From Pseudomonas versuta (GTDB taxonomy: Bacteria > Pseudomonadota > Gammaproteobacteria > Pseudomonadales > Pseudomonadaceae): 64,000 nt of DNA. The position numbers were made by a program, and so were the translations under genes. Shown here one piece after another: positions 27,025 through 36,005 of the stretch. The DNA is taken from positions 2,921,001 to 2,985,000 of the forward strand of contig NZ_CP012676.1 in NCBI RefSeq assembly GCF_001294575.1, written 5' to 3'. Under the pieces are notes generated by a model. That model was given only the letters and a program-made list of their open reading frames with translations. It was not told where the DNA came from and searched no databases. Each line of letters opens with the position of its first letter. The first letter of the stretch is position 1.

Positions 27025-27168
27025 CTACAACAACACCTGGTGGCGACGCCACAGTGCTGCTGACAGGAGGGGATAATGACTGATCTGGGCAGGCTGCCGG
27101 TTGCCGCACGGCACTACGTCAGCAGAGACTGCTGAAACGACAACGCTGTGTTGAGTGGAAACCGGCAT
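27025..27168 (-). CDS. candidate leader peptide (47 aa) of the EamA gene
   Basis: Open frame of 47 codons on the minus strand, from ATG 27168 to TAG 27025, in the leader between lpxO and the EamA gene. The peptide begins MPVSTQHSVVVSAVSADVV and ends with AALWRRHQVLL. The ribosome-binding site is weak. Support comes from position: it starts about 47 bases after the predicted transcription start and stops exactly at the base of a hairpin that precedes a terminator. The WRRH segment close to the end could be an arrest motif. I know of no described homologue; translation is unproven. Confidence 0.45.
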   Translation of the reverse strand: MPVSTQHSVVVSAVSADVVPCGNRQPAQISHYPLLSAALWRRHQVLL

Positions 27169-27221
27169 GAGCTGATCTTTTTTGAAGAGAGAGTGTTGAG
27201 CCTCGGGCTCAGCGAGCGCTG

Positions 27222-27251
27222 ACTATAACCAGCGCCCGATACAAATAGCAA
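27222..27251 (-). promoter_or_regulatory. sigma-70-like promoter for the EamA leader
   Basis: On the minus strand TTGCTA, an 18-base spacer and TATAGT lie right after the lpxO stop codon. Transcription would start near 27215, about 290 bases upstream of the EamA start codon. A small hairpin (TGAGCC-CGA-GGCTCA, 27197-27211) falls in the first bases of the transcript. Confidence 0.55.
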
Positions 27252-27255
27252 CGAC

Positions 27256-28194
27256 TTAACCGAACAACCAGCGCCACAGCAACAGCAACACGATCACGGC
27301 CAATATCGGGCGGGCCACGCGGTATAGTTTGGGGTTGCGACGCTTCCATTGTTTGACCACGCCGCTGAAACGGTCGCTGAAGGTCTTGCTCCAGGCATAG
27401 GCTTTGTTGATACCGCCTACGCGCTCGTCATCGGTGTTCTGCGGAGCAGTGGCTTTGCCCAGCTGAGCGCTGACCCAGCGGTTGATACGCGTCATCAGGG
27501 GGCTGGTGAGCGGCCGTTCGATGTCGCAAAACAGGATGACGCGGGTGATGTCGGTTTCGTTCTTGACCCAGTGCACGTAGGTCTCGTCGAACATCACGTC
27601 CTCGCCATCGCGCCAGGAATACTCCTCGCCATCAACGAAGATCCGGCAAGCATCCGAGTTGGGAGTCGACAGGCCCAGGTGATAACGCAACGAACCTGCA
27701 AACGGGTCCCGGTGCGGGTTGAGGTGGCTGCCCCCCGGCAACAGGGCAAACATCGCGCCTTTGACGTTGGGGATACTGTTCACCAGCTCAACGGTTTTAG
27801 GGCACAGCAGTTCGGCAGATGGCAGCGCTTTGTCGTACCACTTGAGGTAAAAACGCTTCCAGCCTTTTTTGAAGAACGATCCAAAACCGGCATCGTTGTT
27901 CTTTTCGGCGGCGCGGATATAGCCCTCATCGAACAGGTGCATGGCTTCTTCGCGAATCACTTGCCAGTTGTCTTTAAGAACATCCAGCTCGGGAAACTTG
28001 CTGCGGTCCAGATAGGGCCGGGACGGGACGCCGGAAAACAGATACATCAAGGCGTTATAGGGCGCAAAGAACGCGGAGTGGTTGACGAACTGGCGCAACA
28101 CCGGCAAGCGCGCCTTGCCGCGCAAATGCACGTAAAGGATGCTGCCGACAAACAGCAGTATCAGCCCTGCCTTGATGGCGAAGGATAAGGTCAT
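27256..28194 (-). CDS. lpxO: lipid A 2-hydroxylase LpxO (aspartyl/asparaginyl beta-hydroxylase fold)
   Basis: Fe(II)/2-oxoglutarate dioxygenase of 312 residues that hydroxylates a lipid A secondary acyl chain at the inner membrane. A single N-terminal membrane helix (about 4-22) anchors it; the C-terminal domain has the iron ligands in NPHRDPFAGSLRYHLGL and in ETYVHWVKNETD. A second hydrophobic stretch lies at the extreme C-terminus. The ATG at 28194 is chosen because GAGGAG lies 8 bases upstream and the helix begins at once; an in-frame start at 28302 is unlikely. The promoter of the downstream EamA leader begins right after its stop. Confidence 0.9.
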   Translation of the reverse strand: MTLSFAIKAGLILLFVGSILYVHLRGKARLPVLRQFVNHSAFFAPYNALMYLFSGVPSRPYLDRSKFPELDVLKDNWQVIREEAMHLFDEGYIRAAEKNNDAGFGSFFKKGWKRFYLKWYDKALPSAELLCPKTVELVNSIPNVKGAMFALLPGGSHLNPHRDPFAGSLRYHLGLSTPNSDACRIFVDGEEYSWRDGEDVMFDETYVHWVKNETDITRVILFCDIERPLTSPLMTRINRWVSAQLGKATAPQNTDDERVGGINKAYAWSKTFSDRFSGVVKQWKRRNPKLYRVARPILAVIVLLLLWRWLFG

Positions 28195-28395
28195 GCAACA
28201 ACTCCTCGAAAATAGGCAACCTGCCGCGGGTCTGTCATGCAACGTGGCAGCCGGCCATGATAAACACTCCCGGCCCCGGGCAAAACCCGCCTGATCCAAC
28301 ATTCGGCGTTAAGGAAGACGTAATAACGAGCTAATAGTGCATAAGTCGCAGCTCTGAGTGCTTGATTTGGGTCAGTTGCATCCATCTGGCGGGGC

Positions 28396-28452
28396 CGGCT
28401 TGTCTGCGACGGCACCACGGTGCCTGAATCGCTGGCAAGCCAGCACCCCCCA
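28396..28452. repeat. REP element of the CGCTGGCAAGCCAGC class
   Basis: The region contains GGCACCACGGTGCC and CGCTGGCAAGCCAGC palindromes typical of the second Pseudomonas REP class. It lies between cysK and lpxO, just after the cysK stop codon. Confidence 0.6.
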
Positions 28453-28460
28453 AAACGGGT

Positions 28461-29435
28461 TTACTGCTGCAGTTCCTGCTCGCTGAACATGTCGCTGAAC
28501 AGGTAGCTCGACAGGTAGCGCTCACCCGAGTCGGGGAGGATCACCACGATAGTCTTGCCCTGCATTTCCGGGGTTTCAGCCAAACGTACGGCCACAGCCA
28601 TTGCCGCGCCGCATGAGATCCCGCACAAGATGCCTTCTTCGTGCATCAAGCGCAGGGCCATAGCCTTGGATTCGTCATCACTGACCAGTTCGACTTTATC
28701 GAGAATCGACAAATCGAGGTTTTTCGGTACGAAACCGGCGCCGATGCCCTGGATCTTGTGGGGCGACGGTTTGATCTCTTCACCGGCCAGCGCCTGGGTA
28801 ATGACCGGCGAGGTGATGGGTTCAACGGCAACCGACAAAATCGGCTTGCCCTGGGTGTGTTTGATGTAGCGAGAAATACCGGTAATGGTGCCGCCGGTTC
28901 CCACTCCTGCCACCAGCACGTCAATACCGCCGTCGGTGTCGTTCCAGATTTCCGGCCCGGTGGTTTTTTCGTGGATCGCCGGGTTGGCCGGGTTTTCGAA
29001 CTGCTGAGGCATAAAGTACTGCTCAGGATCGCTGTTACAGATCTCGGCAGCCTTGTCGATGGCCCCTTTCATGCCCTTGGCCGGCTCGGTCAGTACCAGT
29101 TCGGCGCCCAGAGCCTTGAGCACCTTGCGGCGCTCGATACTCATGGAGGACGGCATGGTCAGCATCAATTTGTAACCCCGGGCCGCCGCCACAAAAGCCA
29201 GACCGATACCGGTATTGCCCGACGTCGGTTCAATGATGGTCATGCCCGGTTTGAGCACGCCACGGCTCTCGGCGTCCCAGATCATGTTGGCGCCGATCCG
29301 GCACTTCACCGAATAGCCCGGGTTACGCCCTTCAATCTTGGCCAGGATAGTCACGCCGCGGGGCGCAATGCTGTTGATTTGCACCAGAGGCGTGTTACCG
29401 ATGGAGTGCGCGTTATCTACAAAAATGCGGCTCAT
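28461..29435 (-). CDS. cysK: cysteine synthase A (O-acetylserine sulfhydrylase)
   Basis: PLP enzyme of 324 residues that makes cysteine from O-acetylserine and sulfide. Lys44 in [13 protein letters not shown] is the PLP lysine, [12 protein letters not shown] binds the substrate carboxylate, and [16 protein letters not shown] binds the cofactor phosphate. Length and motifs match CysK rather than CysM. The ATG at 29435 is chosen by homology to the family start ([18 protein letters not shown]); the frame is open further but overlaps the divergent gene's promoter. It is divergent from the DUF748 gene. Confidence 0.96.
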   Translation of the reverse strand: MSRIFVDNAHSIGNTPLVQINSIAPRGVTILAKIEGRNPGYSVKCRIGANMIWDAESRGVLKPGMTIIEPTSGNTGIGLAFVAAARGYKLMLTMPSSMSIERRKVLKALGAELVLTEPAKGMKGAIDKAAEICNSDPEQYFMPQQFENPANPAIHEKTTGPEIWNDTDGGIDVLVAGVGTGGTITGISRYIKHTQGKPILSVAVEPITSPVITQALAGEEIKPSPHKIQGIGAGFVPKNLDLSILDKVELVSDDESKAMALRLMHEEGILCGISCGAAMAVAVRLAETPEMQGKTIVVILPDSGERYLSSYLFSDMFSEQELQQ

Positions 29436-29556
29436 GGCGGGGTCCTTATTCACCTTTTGGGAAGGTCCCAAGGGTAGGCCTCGTGTTCTCGGGCGTCCAG
29501 TCATGCGAACGTCTGGTGTGCGTTGCAGTCCATTTTGTACAAGTGGAGGCAATAGC

Positions 29557-30633
29557 ATGAAAGCACGATATAGAGGGTCGCTGTTGGCGGTGGCCGTATT
29601 GGTTTTGGTTATGGTGGGCATACGCATAGCCCTGCCCGACATGGTGCGCAATTACCTGAACGATAAATTGGCCCATATGGGCGACTATCGGGGCAGTGTG
29701 CACGATGTGGACCTGGCCTTGTGGCGTGGCGCGTACCGCATCAACGGGCTGGAAATCGTCAAGGTCTCCGGCAAGGTGCCAGTACCCTTTGTCAACGTGC
29801 CTGCCCTCGACCTTTCAGTCAGCTGGCACTCGCTCTGGTATGACCACGCTGTGGTGGCCGAGGCTCTGTTTGTCCGGCCGCAAATCAACTTTGTCGATGG
29901 CGGTCCCAATAAGTCAGCTTCCCAGACCGGTGAGGGAACCGACTGGCGCGAGCAATTACGCAAACTGCTGCCTATCACCCTCAACGAAGTACGGATTGAG
30001 GACGGAGAAATCACCTTTCGCAACTTTAACTCCAAGCCCCCGGTAAACCTTGGCGCCACCCGGGTAAATGCCAGCATCTATAACCTGACCAATGTGGTGA
30101 ACCTCAAAGGCGAGCGCGATGCACGCCTCGAAGGCAAGGCGCTATTACTGGGCCAGGCGCCGATGGAGGTGAGCGCCACGTTCGACCCGCTGAGCAACTT
30201 CGAGGATTTCGAGTTTCGTCTGCGCGCCACCAAAATCGAATTAAAGCGCTTCAACAGTTTTGCTTCGGCCTACGGCAAATTCGATTTCAACGCCGGCAAT
30301 GGTGATCTGGTGATCGAGGCCCAGGCCAGCAAAGGTCAACTCAACGGATATATCAAGCCACTGCTGCGCAATGTTGAGGTGTTCAACTGGCAACAAGATG
30401 TAGAGAACAAGGACAAAGGGATTTTTCGTTCGATCTGGGAAGCAATTGTCGGGGGGACCGAGACGGTGTTGAAGAACCAGAACAAAAACCAGTTTGCAAC
30501 CCGCGTGGAACTCAAAGGCAGCATCCACCGCCAGGACATCAGTGTGTTTCAGGCCTTTGTGCAGATTCTGCGCAATGGCTTTATTCAGGCCTTTAACGCC
30601 CGTTACGAACAGCCTGCACCTGAAGCCGATTGA
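29557..30633 (+). CDS. DUF748 domain protein, membrane-anchored
   Basis: Protein of 358 residues with one N-terminal membrane helix (about 6-24) and a large periplasmic region of AsmA-like beta structure, as in DUF748 proteins. Members are related to AsmA/TamB-type envelope proteins and are thought to act in outer-membrane lipid or stress functions, which is not established. The ATG at 29557 has GGAGG 8 bases upstream. The MoxR gene starts 142 bases downstream, with a possible promoter between the two, so I do not place them in one operon. Confidence 0.85.
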   Translation: MKARYRGSLLAVAVLVLVMVGIRIALPDMVRNYLNDKLAHMGDYRGSVHDVDLALWRGAYRINGLEIVKVSGKVPVPFVNVPALDLSVSWHSLWYDHAVVAEALFVRPQINFVDGGPNKSASQTGEGTDWREQLRKLLPITLNEVRIEDGEITFRNFNSKPPVNLGATRVNASIYNLTNVVNLKGERDARLEGKALLLGQAPMEVSATFDPLSNFEDFEFRLRATKIELKRFNSFASAYGKFDFNAGNGDLVIEAQASKGQLNGYIKPLLRNVEVFNWQQDVENKDKGIFRSIWEAIVGGTETVLKNQNKNQFATRVELKGSIHRQDISVFQAFVQILRNGFIQAFNARYEQPAPEAD

Positions 30634-30775
30634 AGTCAGATAGTGACGGCCCGTTCATTATCTGAATGGGCGCTGAACATTCACAGCCTGCAGAAGCTCG
30701 CGTTATAGTCAGACATACTTTTTGTTCTCCCGCCCTGCCCTTGCAGGGCCCGGGTCATGCTTTGAGGAATTGCAG

Positions 30776-31621
30776 ATGAAGTTTGAAGGCACCCGCGCCT
30801 ACGTGGCCACCGATGACCTGAAACTGGCGGTCAACGCGGCCATCACCCTGGAGCGCCCGCTGCTGGTCAAGGGTGAACCCGGTACCGGCAAGACCATGCT
30901 CGCCGAGCAACTGGCAGAATCCTTTGGCTGCAAGCTGATCACCTGGCACATCAAGTCCACCACCAAGGCCCATCAGGGCCTGTACGAATATGACGCGGTC
31001 AGCCGCCTGCGTGATTCACAACTGGGGGTCGATAAGGTCCACGATGTGCGCAATTACCTGAAGAAGGGCAAATTGTGGGAAGCCTTCGAAGCTCAAGAGC
31101 GGGTTATTTTGCTGATCGACGAAATCGACAAGGCCGACATCGAGTTCCCGAACGACCTGCTGCAAGAGCTCGACAAGATGGAGTTCTACGTTTACGAGAC
31201 CGACGAAACCATCAAGGCCAAAGTGCGCCCGATCATCATCATTACCTCCAACAACGAAAAAGAACTGCCTGACGCCTTCCTGCGCCGCTGCTTTTTCCAC
31301 TACATCAGCTTCCCGGATCGCACTACGCTGCAAAAAATCGTCGACGTGCACTTTCCCGACATCAAGAAAGAACTGGTCAGTGAAGCGCTGGACGTATTTT
31401 TCGACGTACGCAAAGTGCCCGGCCTGAAGAAAAAACCCTCGACGTCCGAGCTGGTGGACTGGCTGAAGCTGCTGATGGCCGACAACATTGGCGAAGCCGT
31501 ACTGCGCGAGCGCGATCCGACCAAAGCCATCCCGCCACTGGCCGGCGCACTGGTGAAGAACGAACAGGACGTGCAATTGCTGGAGCGCCTGGCGTTCATG
31601 AGCCGTCGCGGTAATCGCTGA
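30776..31621 (+). CDS. MoxR-family AAA+ ATPase
   Basis: AAA+ ATPase of 281 residues with Walker A GEPGTGKT (33-40), Walker B VILLIDEIDKAD (about 110-121) and sensor 1 (IIITSNNEKELPDAFLRRC). MoxR proteins work with VWA-domain partners as chaperones that insert cofactors or remodel complexes; the next gene, 21 bases downstream, encodes such a partner. The ATG at 30776 has TGAGGA 9 bases upstream. The client protein is unknown; the operon has no obvious substrate gene. Confidence 0.92.
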   Translation: MKFEGTRAYVATDDLKLAVNAAITLERPLLVKGEPGTGKTMLAEQLAESFGCKLITWHIKSTTKAHQGLYEYDAVSRLRDSQLGVDKVHDVRNYLKKGKLWEAFEAQERVILLIDEIDKADIEFPNDLLQELDKMEFYVYETDETIKAKVRPIIIITSNNEKELPDAFLRRCFFHYISFPDRTTLQKIVDVHFPDIKKELVSEALDVFFDVRKVPGLKKKPSTSELVDWLKLLMADNIGEAVLRERDPTKAIPPLAGALVKNEQDVQLLERLAFMSRRGNR

Positions 31622-31642
31622 TTTTTCCAGAAGGCGATAAGC

Positions 31643-32821
31643 ATGCTGCTTAATCTGTTCAATGAAATGCGGGCGGCCAAGGTGCCGGTTTCAGTGCGCG
31701 AGTTGCTGGACCTGATCAACGCGCTGAAAAACCATGTGACCTTCGCCGACATGGACGAGTTTTACTATCTGGCGCGCACAATTCTGGTGAAGGATGAGCG
31801 CCATTTCGACAAGTTCGACCGCGCCTTCGGCGCCTACTTCAATGGCCTGCAAAACCTCAATGAGCACCTTGAGGCCTTGATTCCCGAAGACTGGCTGCGC
31901 AAGGAATTCGAGCGCTCACTGAGCGACGAAGACCGGGCACAGTTGCAGTCGCTGGGCGGCCTCGACAAGCTGATTGAAGCGTTCAAGCAACGTCTCGAAG
32001 AGCAGAAGGAGCGCCATGCCGGTGGCAACAAATGGATCGGTACCGGCGGCACCAGCCCGTTCGGCTCAGGCGGCTATCACCCCGAGGGCATCCGGGTGGG
32101 CGATGCCGGCGCGCGCCAGGGCAAGGCTGCCAAGGTCTGGGAGCAGCGCGAGTACAAGAATCTCGACGATCAGGTTGAACTGGGCACGCGCAATATCAAG
32201 GTTGCACTGCGCCGCCTGCGCAAGTTTGCCCGTCAGGGTGCGGCAGAAGAGCTGGATATCGATGGCACCATCGACCACACCGCCCGCGATGCCGGCCTGC
32301 TAAACATTCAGATGCGCCCGGAGCGGCGTAACAACATCAAGCTGCTGTTGCTGTTTGATATTGGCGGCTCGATGGATTCCCACGTAAAGATCTGCGAAGA
32401 GTTGTTCTCGGCCTGTAAAACCGAGTTCAAGCATCTGGAGTATTTCTACTTCCATAACTTCATCTATGAGTCGGTCTGGAAGAACAACCAGCGCCGACAG
32501 GTCGAACGTATTTCCACTCAGGATCTGCTGAACAAATACGGCGCCGATTACAAAGTGATCTTTATTGGCGACGCGGCGATGGGGCCCTATGAAATCACCC
32601 ATGCCGGAGGCAGTGTCGAACACTGGAACGAAGAGCCGGGCTACAAGTGGATGCAACGTTTCATGGAGAAATACAAAAAACTGATCTGGATTAATCCGTA
32701 CCCCAAAGACACGTGGAACTACACCGCTTCGACTGGAATCGTACGTGACCTTATCGAAGACCGGATGTACCCGTTGACGCTGGACGGGCTGGAAGAAGGG
32801 ATGCGGTTTCTGGCGAAATAA
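31643..32821 (+). CDS. VWA/CoxE-like protein, partner of the MoxR ATPase
   Basis: Protein of 392 residues with a C-terminal von Willebrand A domain (about 225-390). The MIDAS region reads LLLLFDIGGSMDSH, the DxGGS form usual in this MoxR-associated family rather than the DxSxS of integrins. The N-terminal half is helical and ends in a Gly-rich linker around GTGGTSPFGSGGYHP. It follows the MoxR gene by 21 bases and ends the unit. A REPIN separates it from the convergent pxp operon. Confidence 0.9.
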   Translation: MLLNLFNEMRAAKVPVSVRELLDLINALKNHVTFADMDEFYYLARTILVKDERHFDKFDRAFGAYFNGLQNLNEHLEALIPEDWLRKEFERSLSDEDRAQLQSLGGLDKLIEAFKQRLEEQKERHAGGNKWIGTGGTSPFGSGGYHPEGIRVGDAGARQGKAAKVWEQREYKNLDDQVELGTRNIKVALRRLRKFARQGAAEELDIDGTIDHTARDAGLLNIQMRPERRNNIKLLLLFDIGGSMDSHVKICEELFSACKTEFKHLEYFYFHNFIYESVWKNNQRRQVERISTQDLLNKYGADYKVIFIGDAAMGPYEITHAGGSVEHWNEEPGYKWMQRFMEKYKKLIWINPYPKDTWNYTASTGIVRDLIEDRMYPLTLDGLEEGMRFLAK

Positions 32822-32843
32822 TCATGAGCCCTGCAGGTGCAGG

Positions 32844-32922
32844 TGTAGGTGCAAGAGCGAGCTTGCTCGCGGGCACTTCAATTGCGCTGAAGAACTCGCG
32901 AGCAAGCTCGCTCCTACGGGGT
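32844..32922. repeat. REPIN between the VWA and pxpC genes
   Basis: GAGCGAGCTTGCTCGCGGGC and, in inverted form, CTCGCGAGCAAGCTCGCTC enclose a centre of about 22 bases. It is the clearest REPIN of the window and lies between convergent genes. Confidence 0.85.
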
Positions 32923-32928
32923 GCGTTG

Positions 32929-33849
32929 TTATTCGGTAAACCGTTGCATAAACGCCACGTGCTGACGCTGCGCCGCATCTTGGGTGGCCGGGCGCATGTA
33001 CACCACCTCCCCCGGCAAACACTGGGCCAGACGCGCCAGCGCCAGCGGGGTCAAGGCGCCCAGGCGCGGATATCCGCCAATGGTCTGACGGTCATTGAGC
33101 AATACAATCGGCTGACCATCCGGCGGAACCTGAATCGCCCCCTGCGGGATACCTTCGGAAATCATCGGCGCCCCCTGGTAGACCAGCGCAGGGCCCAGCA
33201 GGCGGATGCCCATGCGGTCGGCGCGAGTGTCCAGGGTCCATGGGTTATTGAAGGCGTCAAAGGTACTTTGACCACTGAAAGCACCCATTTGGGCACCTAG
33301 CACCACATCCAGAAACGGTTTGGACCTGAACTCGGGCAGGTGCCGTGAAGGCAGTTCGCGCAGCGGCTGCGTATCCCCGACAAACCTCAGCTCGTCACCC
33401 GCAGCCAGCGCCCGACCATAACCATCGGGGCCGCCAAGGTGCTCACGAACCACGGTGCAACAGCTACCCAGTACTTGAGGGGCGATAAAGCCTGCCGGGG
33501 CGGCCAGATAGGTGCGGGCACCGTTCAGCGGCTGAGTGAAGGTCAGGGTCTGGCCTTTTTTCAGTAAGAAACTGCGCCAGGGCTTCAAACCTTGACCGTC
33601 AATCGCAGCCCCCAAATCCGCGCCGGCCAGAGCCAGCGTGCAATCGTCCTGCGCGATAACGGATAAGCCGCCAAGGCTGATTTCGATGACTGCGGCGTCT
33701 GGCGAATTGCCCAGCAGCCAATTGGCCCAGGCCATGGACATCCAGTCTGCGGCCCCGCCCTGGGTCACACCCAGGTGCCGCACACCGAAACGACCGGCAT
33801 CCTGCAGCAGGCAAAACGGATTGCTGGCCTGAATCAGTAATCGGCTCAT
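32929..33849 (-). CDS. pxpC: 5-oxoprolinase subunit PxpC
   Basis: Subunit of the three-part 5-oxoprolinase that hydrolyses 5-oxoproline to glutamate with ATP in the cytoplasm. The 306-residue protein is of the KipA/biotin-dependent carboxylase type (FGVRHLGVTQGGAADWMS at the N-terminus, TRADRMGIRLLGP in the middle), matching PxpC length. Its start overlaps the end of pxpB by 4 bases (ATGA), so translation is coupled. It is the last of the three genes, read leftward. Family members are often mislabelled urea amidolyase or kinase inhibitor. Confidence 0.92.
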   Translation of the reverse strand: MSRLLIQASNPFCLLQDAGRFGVRHLGVTQGGAADWMSMAWANWLLGNSPDAAVIEISLGGLSVIAQDDCTLALAGADLGAAIDGQGLKPWRSFLLKKGQTLTFTQPLNGARTYLAAPAGFIAPQVLGSCCTVVREHLGGPDGYGRALAAGDELRFVGDTQPLRELPSRHLPEFRSKPFLDVVLGAQMGAFSGQSTFDAFNNPWTLDTRADRMGIRLLGPALVYQGAPMISEGIPQGAIQVPPDGQPIVLLNDRQTIGGYPRLGALTPLALARLAQCLPGEVVYMRPATQDAAQRQHVAFMQRFTE

Positions 33850-34550
33850 GCCAAGGCCTCCTGGGGCGTGTCATCACCGCCTAAACGGATAAATTCGGCG
33901 TGGGAAACAGGAGCGAACTGCACCGTGTCGCCAGGCTGCATGAGGCTGTAACCATCACGTTCGCGATCAAACAATGCGCTCGGGGTACGGCCGATGAGGT
34001 TCCAGCCGCCGGGCGACTGGGCGGGATAGGCCGCGGTCTGGCGCTCGGCAATCCCGACGCTGCCAGTGGCGACACGTTTGCGCGGGGTATCCAGACGCGG
34101 CGCGGCCAGGGCTTCATCGACCAGCCCCATAAAGGCAAAACCCGGGGCAAAACCCAGCGCGAACACCTGATATTGATGCTCGCTGTGGCGACGAATGACT
34201 TCGCTCACCGTCCAGCCGGTGCGCTTGGCCAGCAAGGCGAGCTCCGGCCCCACACTCGGGTCGTACCACACGGGCACTACGTGAGACTGGCCCAGGTTCC
34301 GGGTTTCCGGGCGCAGATCCGTCAACGCCTGGGCAATCCGCTCGCGGGCCTGAGACGGAGTCAACGCCAGTCCGTCGTAATGCACCATCAAGGTGGTGTA
34401 GGACGGCACCAGGTCGACCAGATAGCCGGCAAAACAGGTGCGCAGACGCTCGCTTGCAGCCAGCATCCACGGCATATTGGTTTCTGCAATTTCATCGAAC
34501 AGACGCAGCATCAGGCAGTCGATGGCCACCACTTCAATCCGTGGCTTCAT
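33846..34550 (-). CDS. pxpB: 5-oxoprolinase subunit PxpB
   Basis: KipI-type subunit of 5-oxoprolinase, 234 residues. The segment [16 protein letters not shown], the [21 protein letters not shown] loop and the [21 protein letters not shown] tail match the family. The start at 34550 overlaps the end of pxpA by 4 bases, and its own end overlaps pxpC by 4 bases, so all three subunits should be made in step. The frame is open 26 codons upstream inside pxpA, without a ribosome-binding site. Confidence 0.92.
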   Translation of the reverse strand: MKPRIEVVAIDCLMLRLFDEIAETNMPWMLAASERLRTCFAGYLVDLVPSYTTLMVHYDGLALTPSQARERIAQALTDLRPETRNLGQSHVVPVWYDPSVGPELALLAKRTGWTVSEVIRRHSEHQYQVFALGFAPGFAFMGLVDEALAAPRLDTPRKRVATGSVGIAERQTAAYPAQSPGGWNLIGRTPSALFDRERDGYSLMQPGDTVQFAPVSHAEFIRLGGDDTPQEALA

Positions 34551-35299
34551 CCCTGTGCCTGCTGACTCAGGGCATGGCGAATGCGCTGCACGGCGGCGAC
34601 CGAACCGGCGTTGTCGCCATGCACGCACAAGGTCTTGGCGTGCAGATGCAAGGCACTGCCATCACTGGCCACCAAGGCCTGGCCTGCAGCGATAGTCAGG
34701 GCCTGTTGCACGATGACGTCGGCGTCGTGATGCACGGCCCCCGGCAGTTGCCGCGAAACCAGATGTCCGGCGCTGTCGTAGGCGCGGTCGGCAAAGGCCT
34801 CGAACCACAGGGTTACGCCAAACTCATCACCGATGGCTTGCGCGGCGCTGTTATCGCGGGTGGCCATCAACATCAGCGGCAAGCCCGGGTCGTAAGCGGC
34901 CACGGCCTGCACCACCGCCCGCAACTGTGCAGGGCTGGCCATCATGTCGTTGTACATCGCACCGTGGGGTTTGACGTAGCTGACCCGCGTGCCCTGGGCG
35001 CGACAGATGCCGTCCAGAGCGCCTATCTGATAGTGCAACAGGTCTTGCAGCTCTTGCGCCGAGTAGGCCATGGAGCGTCGACCAAAGCCGGCGAGGTCTT
35101 GATACGCGGGGTGGGCGCCGATTTTCACGTCATGGGCCAATGCCAGACCCACGGTTTTGCGCATGATCCCCGGATCCCCTGCGTGAAAACCGCAGGCAAT
35201 GTTGGCGCAATCAATAAACGGCATGACCTCGGCATCCAGGCCCATGGTCCAGCTGCCAAAACTCTCACCAATATCGCAATTCAATAACAGGCGGCTCAC
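34547..35299 (-). CDS. pxpA: 5-oxoprolinase subunit PxpA (LamB/YcsF family)
   Basis: First gene of the 5-oxoprolinase operon, 250 residues. The N-terminal [13 protein letters not shown], the segment [17 protein letters not shown] and [13 protein letters not shown] are diagnostic of the LamB/YcsF family. It begins with a GTG at 35299 with AGGAG 7 bases upstream. The complex clears 5-oxoproline formed spontaneously from glutamine and returns it to glutamate. The operon's promoter must lie in 35300-35459, where I see no clear operator. Confidence 0.93.
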   Translation of the reverse strand: MSRLLLNCDIGESFGSWTMGLDAEVMPFIDCANIACGFHAGDPGIMRKTVGLALAHDVKIGAHPAYQDLAGFGRRSMAYSAQELQDLLHYQIGALDGICRAQGTRVSYVKPHGAMYNDMMASPAQLRAVVQAVAAYDPGLPLMLMATRDNSAAQAIGDEFGVTLWFEAFADRAYDSAGHLVSRQLPGAVHHDADVIVQQALTIAAGQALVASDGSALHLHAKTLCVHGDNAGSVAAVQRIRHALSQQAQG

Positions 35300-35459
35300 G
35301 GCGATGCTCCTGTGGTCTTCTTATAGTTTAGGTGTAGGGCATTTTTGGACAGCAGCATGCCGTTCGTCCAACTAATAAAAGCCGGACTCAGGGATAAGAA
35401 AAAGTTGTTTGCTTAAATTTCTTCCGGGCCAACCTGTGTGCTACAGGCGCAGGTCGGGG

Positions 35460-35993
35460 TCAGCTATTACGCTCTCGGCGGGCAATACGTTCGCGCTGAC
35501 GCTTGCCTCCCAGAACGACCCAGTCCACGAGCCGCAAGAAACCTTCGATGATGAAGGAAAACAGCAGTGCACCCGCCATTGCCCAGCCAATGGCCGTCGG
35601 CGAGAGCAGTATCTGATAGGTGTAAGTGTCGATGGTTTCCTGACGAATAGCCGGGTCGGCTGCGTAGGCGACTTGCAGGGCGCGCATGTACCACGGGCCC
35701 TGCATGGCCTGGAACTGATCGTCGAGCAGGCGCTGGCGGTTGAGCAACGTGCTCAGGCTGCTGGCATCGCTGCGAAATACCGGGTCGTCACTGGCCTGAT
35801 AATGCGCAACCAGTGCTTGCAGATCGCCTTTGAAAAACTGGTTGGCGGTGTTTTGAAAACCCGCCAGCCCGGTCTGCGCCTCGATCAGGTGAGCTTCGAC
35901 GCGGTTGGCGTAATCATTGATAAAGCCCGGCACTTGCACGCCGATCAACAAGCCCAATGTAAACAGCACCAACCGCAAATAGCTCAAAAACAT
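35460..35993 (-). CDS. DUF2937 membrane protein
   Basis: Protein of 177 residues with an N-terminal membrane helix (about 5-22), a helical soluble middle (about 25-125) and a second membrane segment (about 135-155) before a basic tail. The GVQVPGFINDYANRVEAHL stretch is typical of DUF2937 proteins, whose role is unknown. It lies 12 bases downstream of the stop of the glutamine amidotransferase gene on the same strand, so they are probably co-transcribed. Confidence 0.8.
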   Translation of the reverse strand: MFLSYLRLVLFTLGLLIGVQVPGFINDYANRVEAHLIEAQTGLAGFQNTANQFFKGDLQALVAHYQASDDPVFRSDASSLSTLLNRQRLLDDQFQAMQGPWYMRALQVAYAADPAIRQETIDTYTYQILLSPTAIGWAMAGALLFSFIIEGFLRLVDWVVLGGKRQRERIARRERNS

Positions 35994-36005
35994 GCAGGCG
36001 CATCC

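Noticed and set aside
27076-27135. 19-codon plus-strand ORF with a strong AGGAGGGG site
   Set aside because: It is antisense to the proposed EamA leader, with no gene downstream on that strand; the purine run is more likely incidental.
29338-29556. N-terminal extension of the DUF748 gene
   Set aside because: It overlaps cysK; the membrane helix and ribosome-binding site place the start at 29557.
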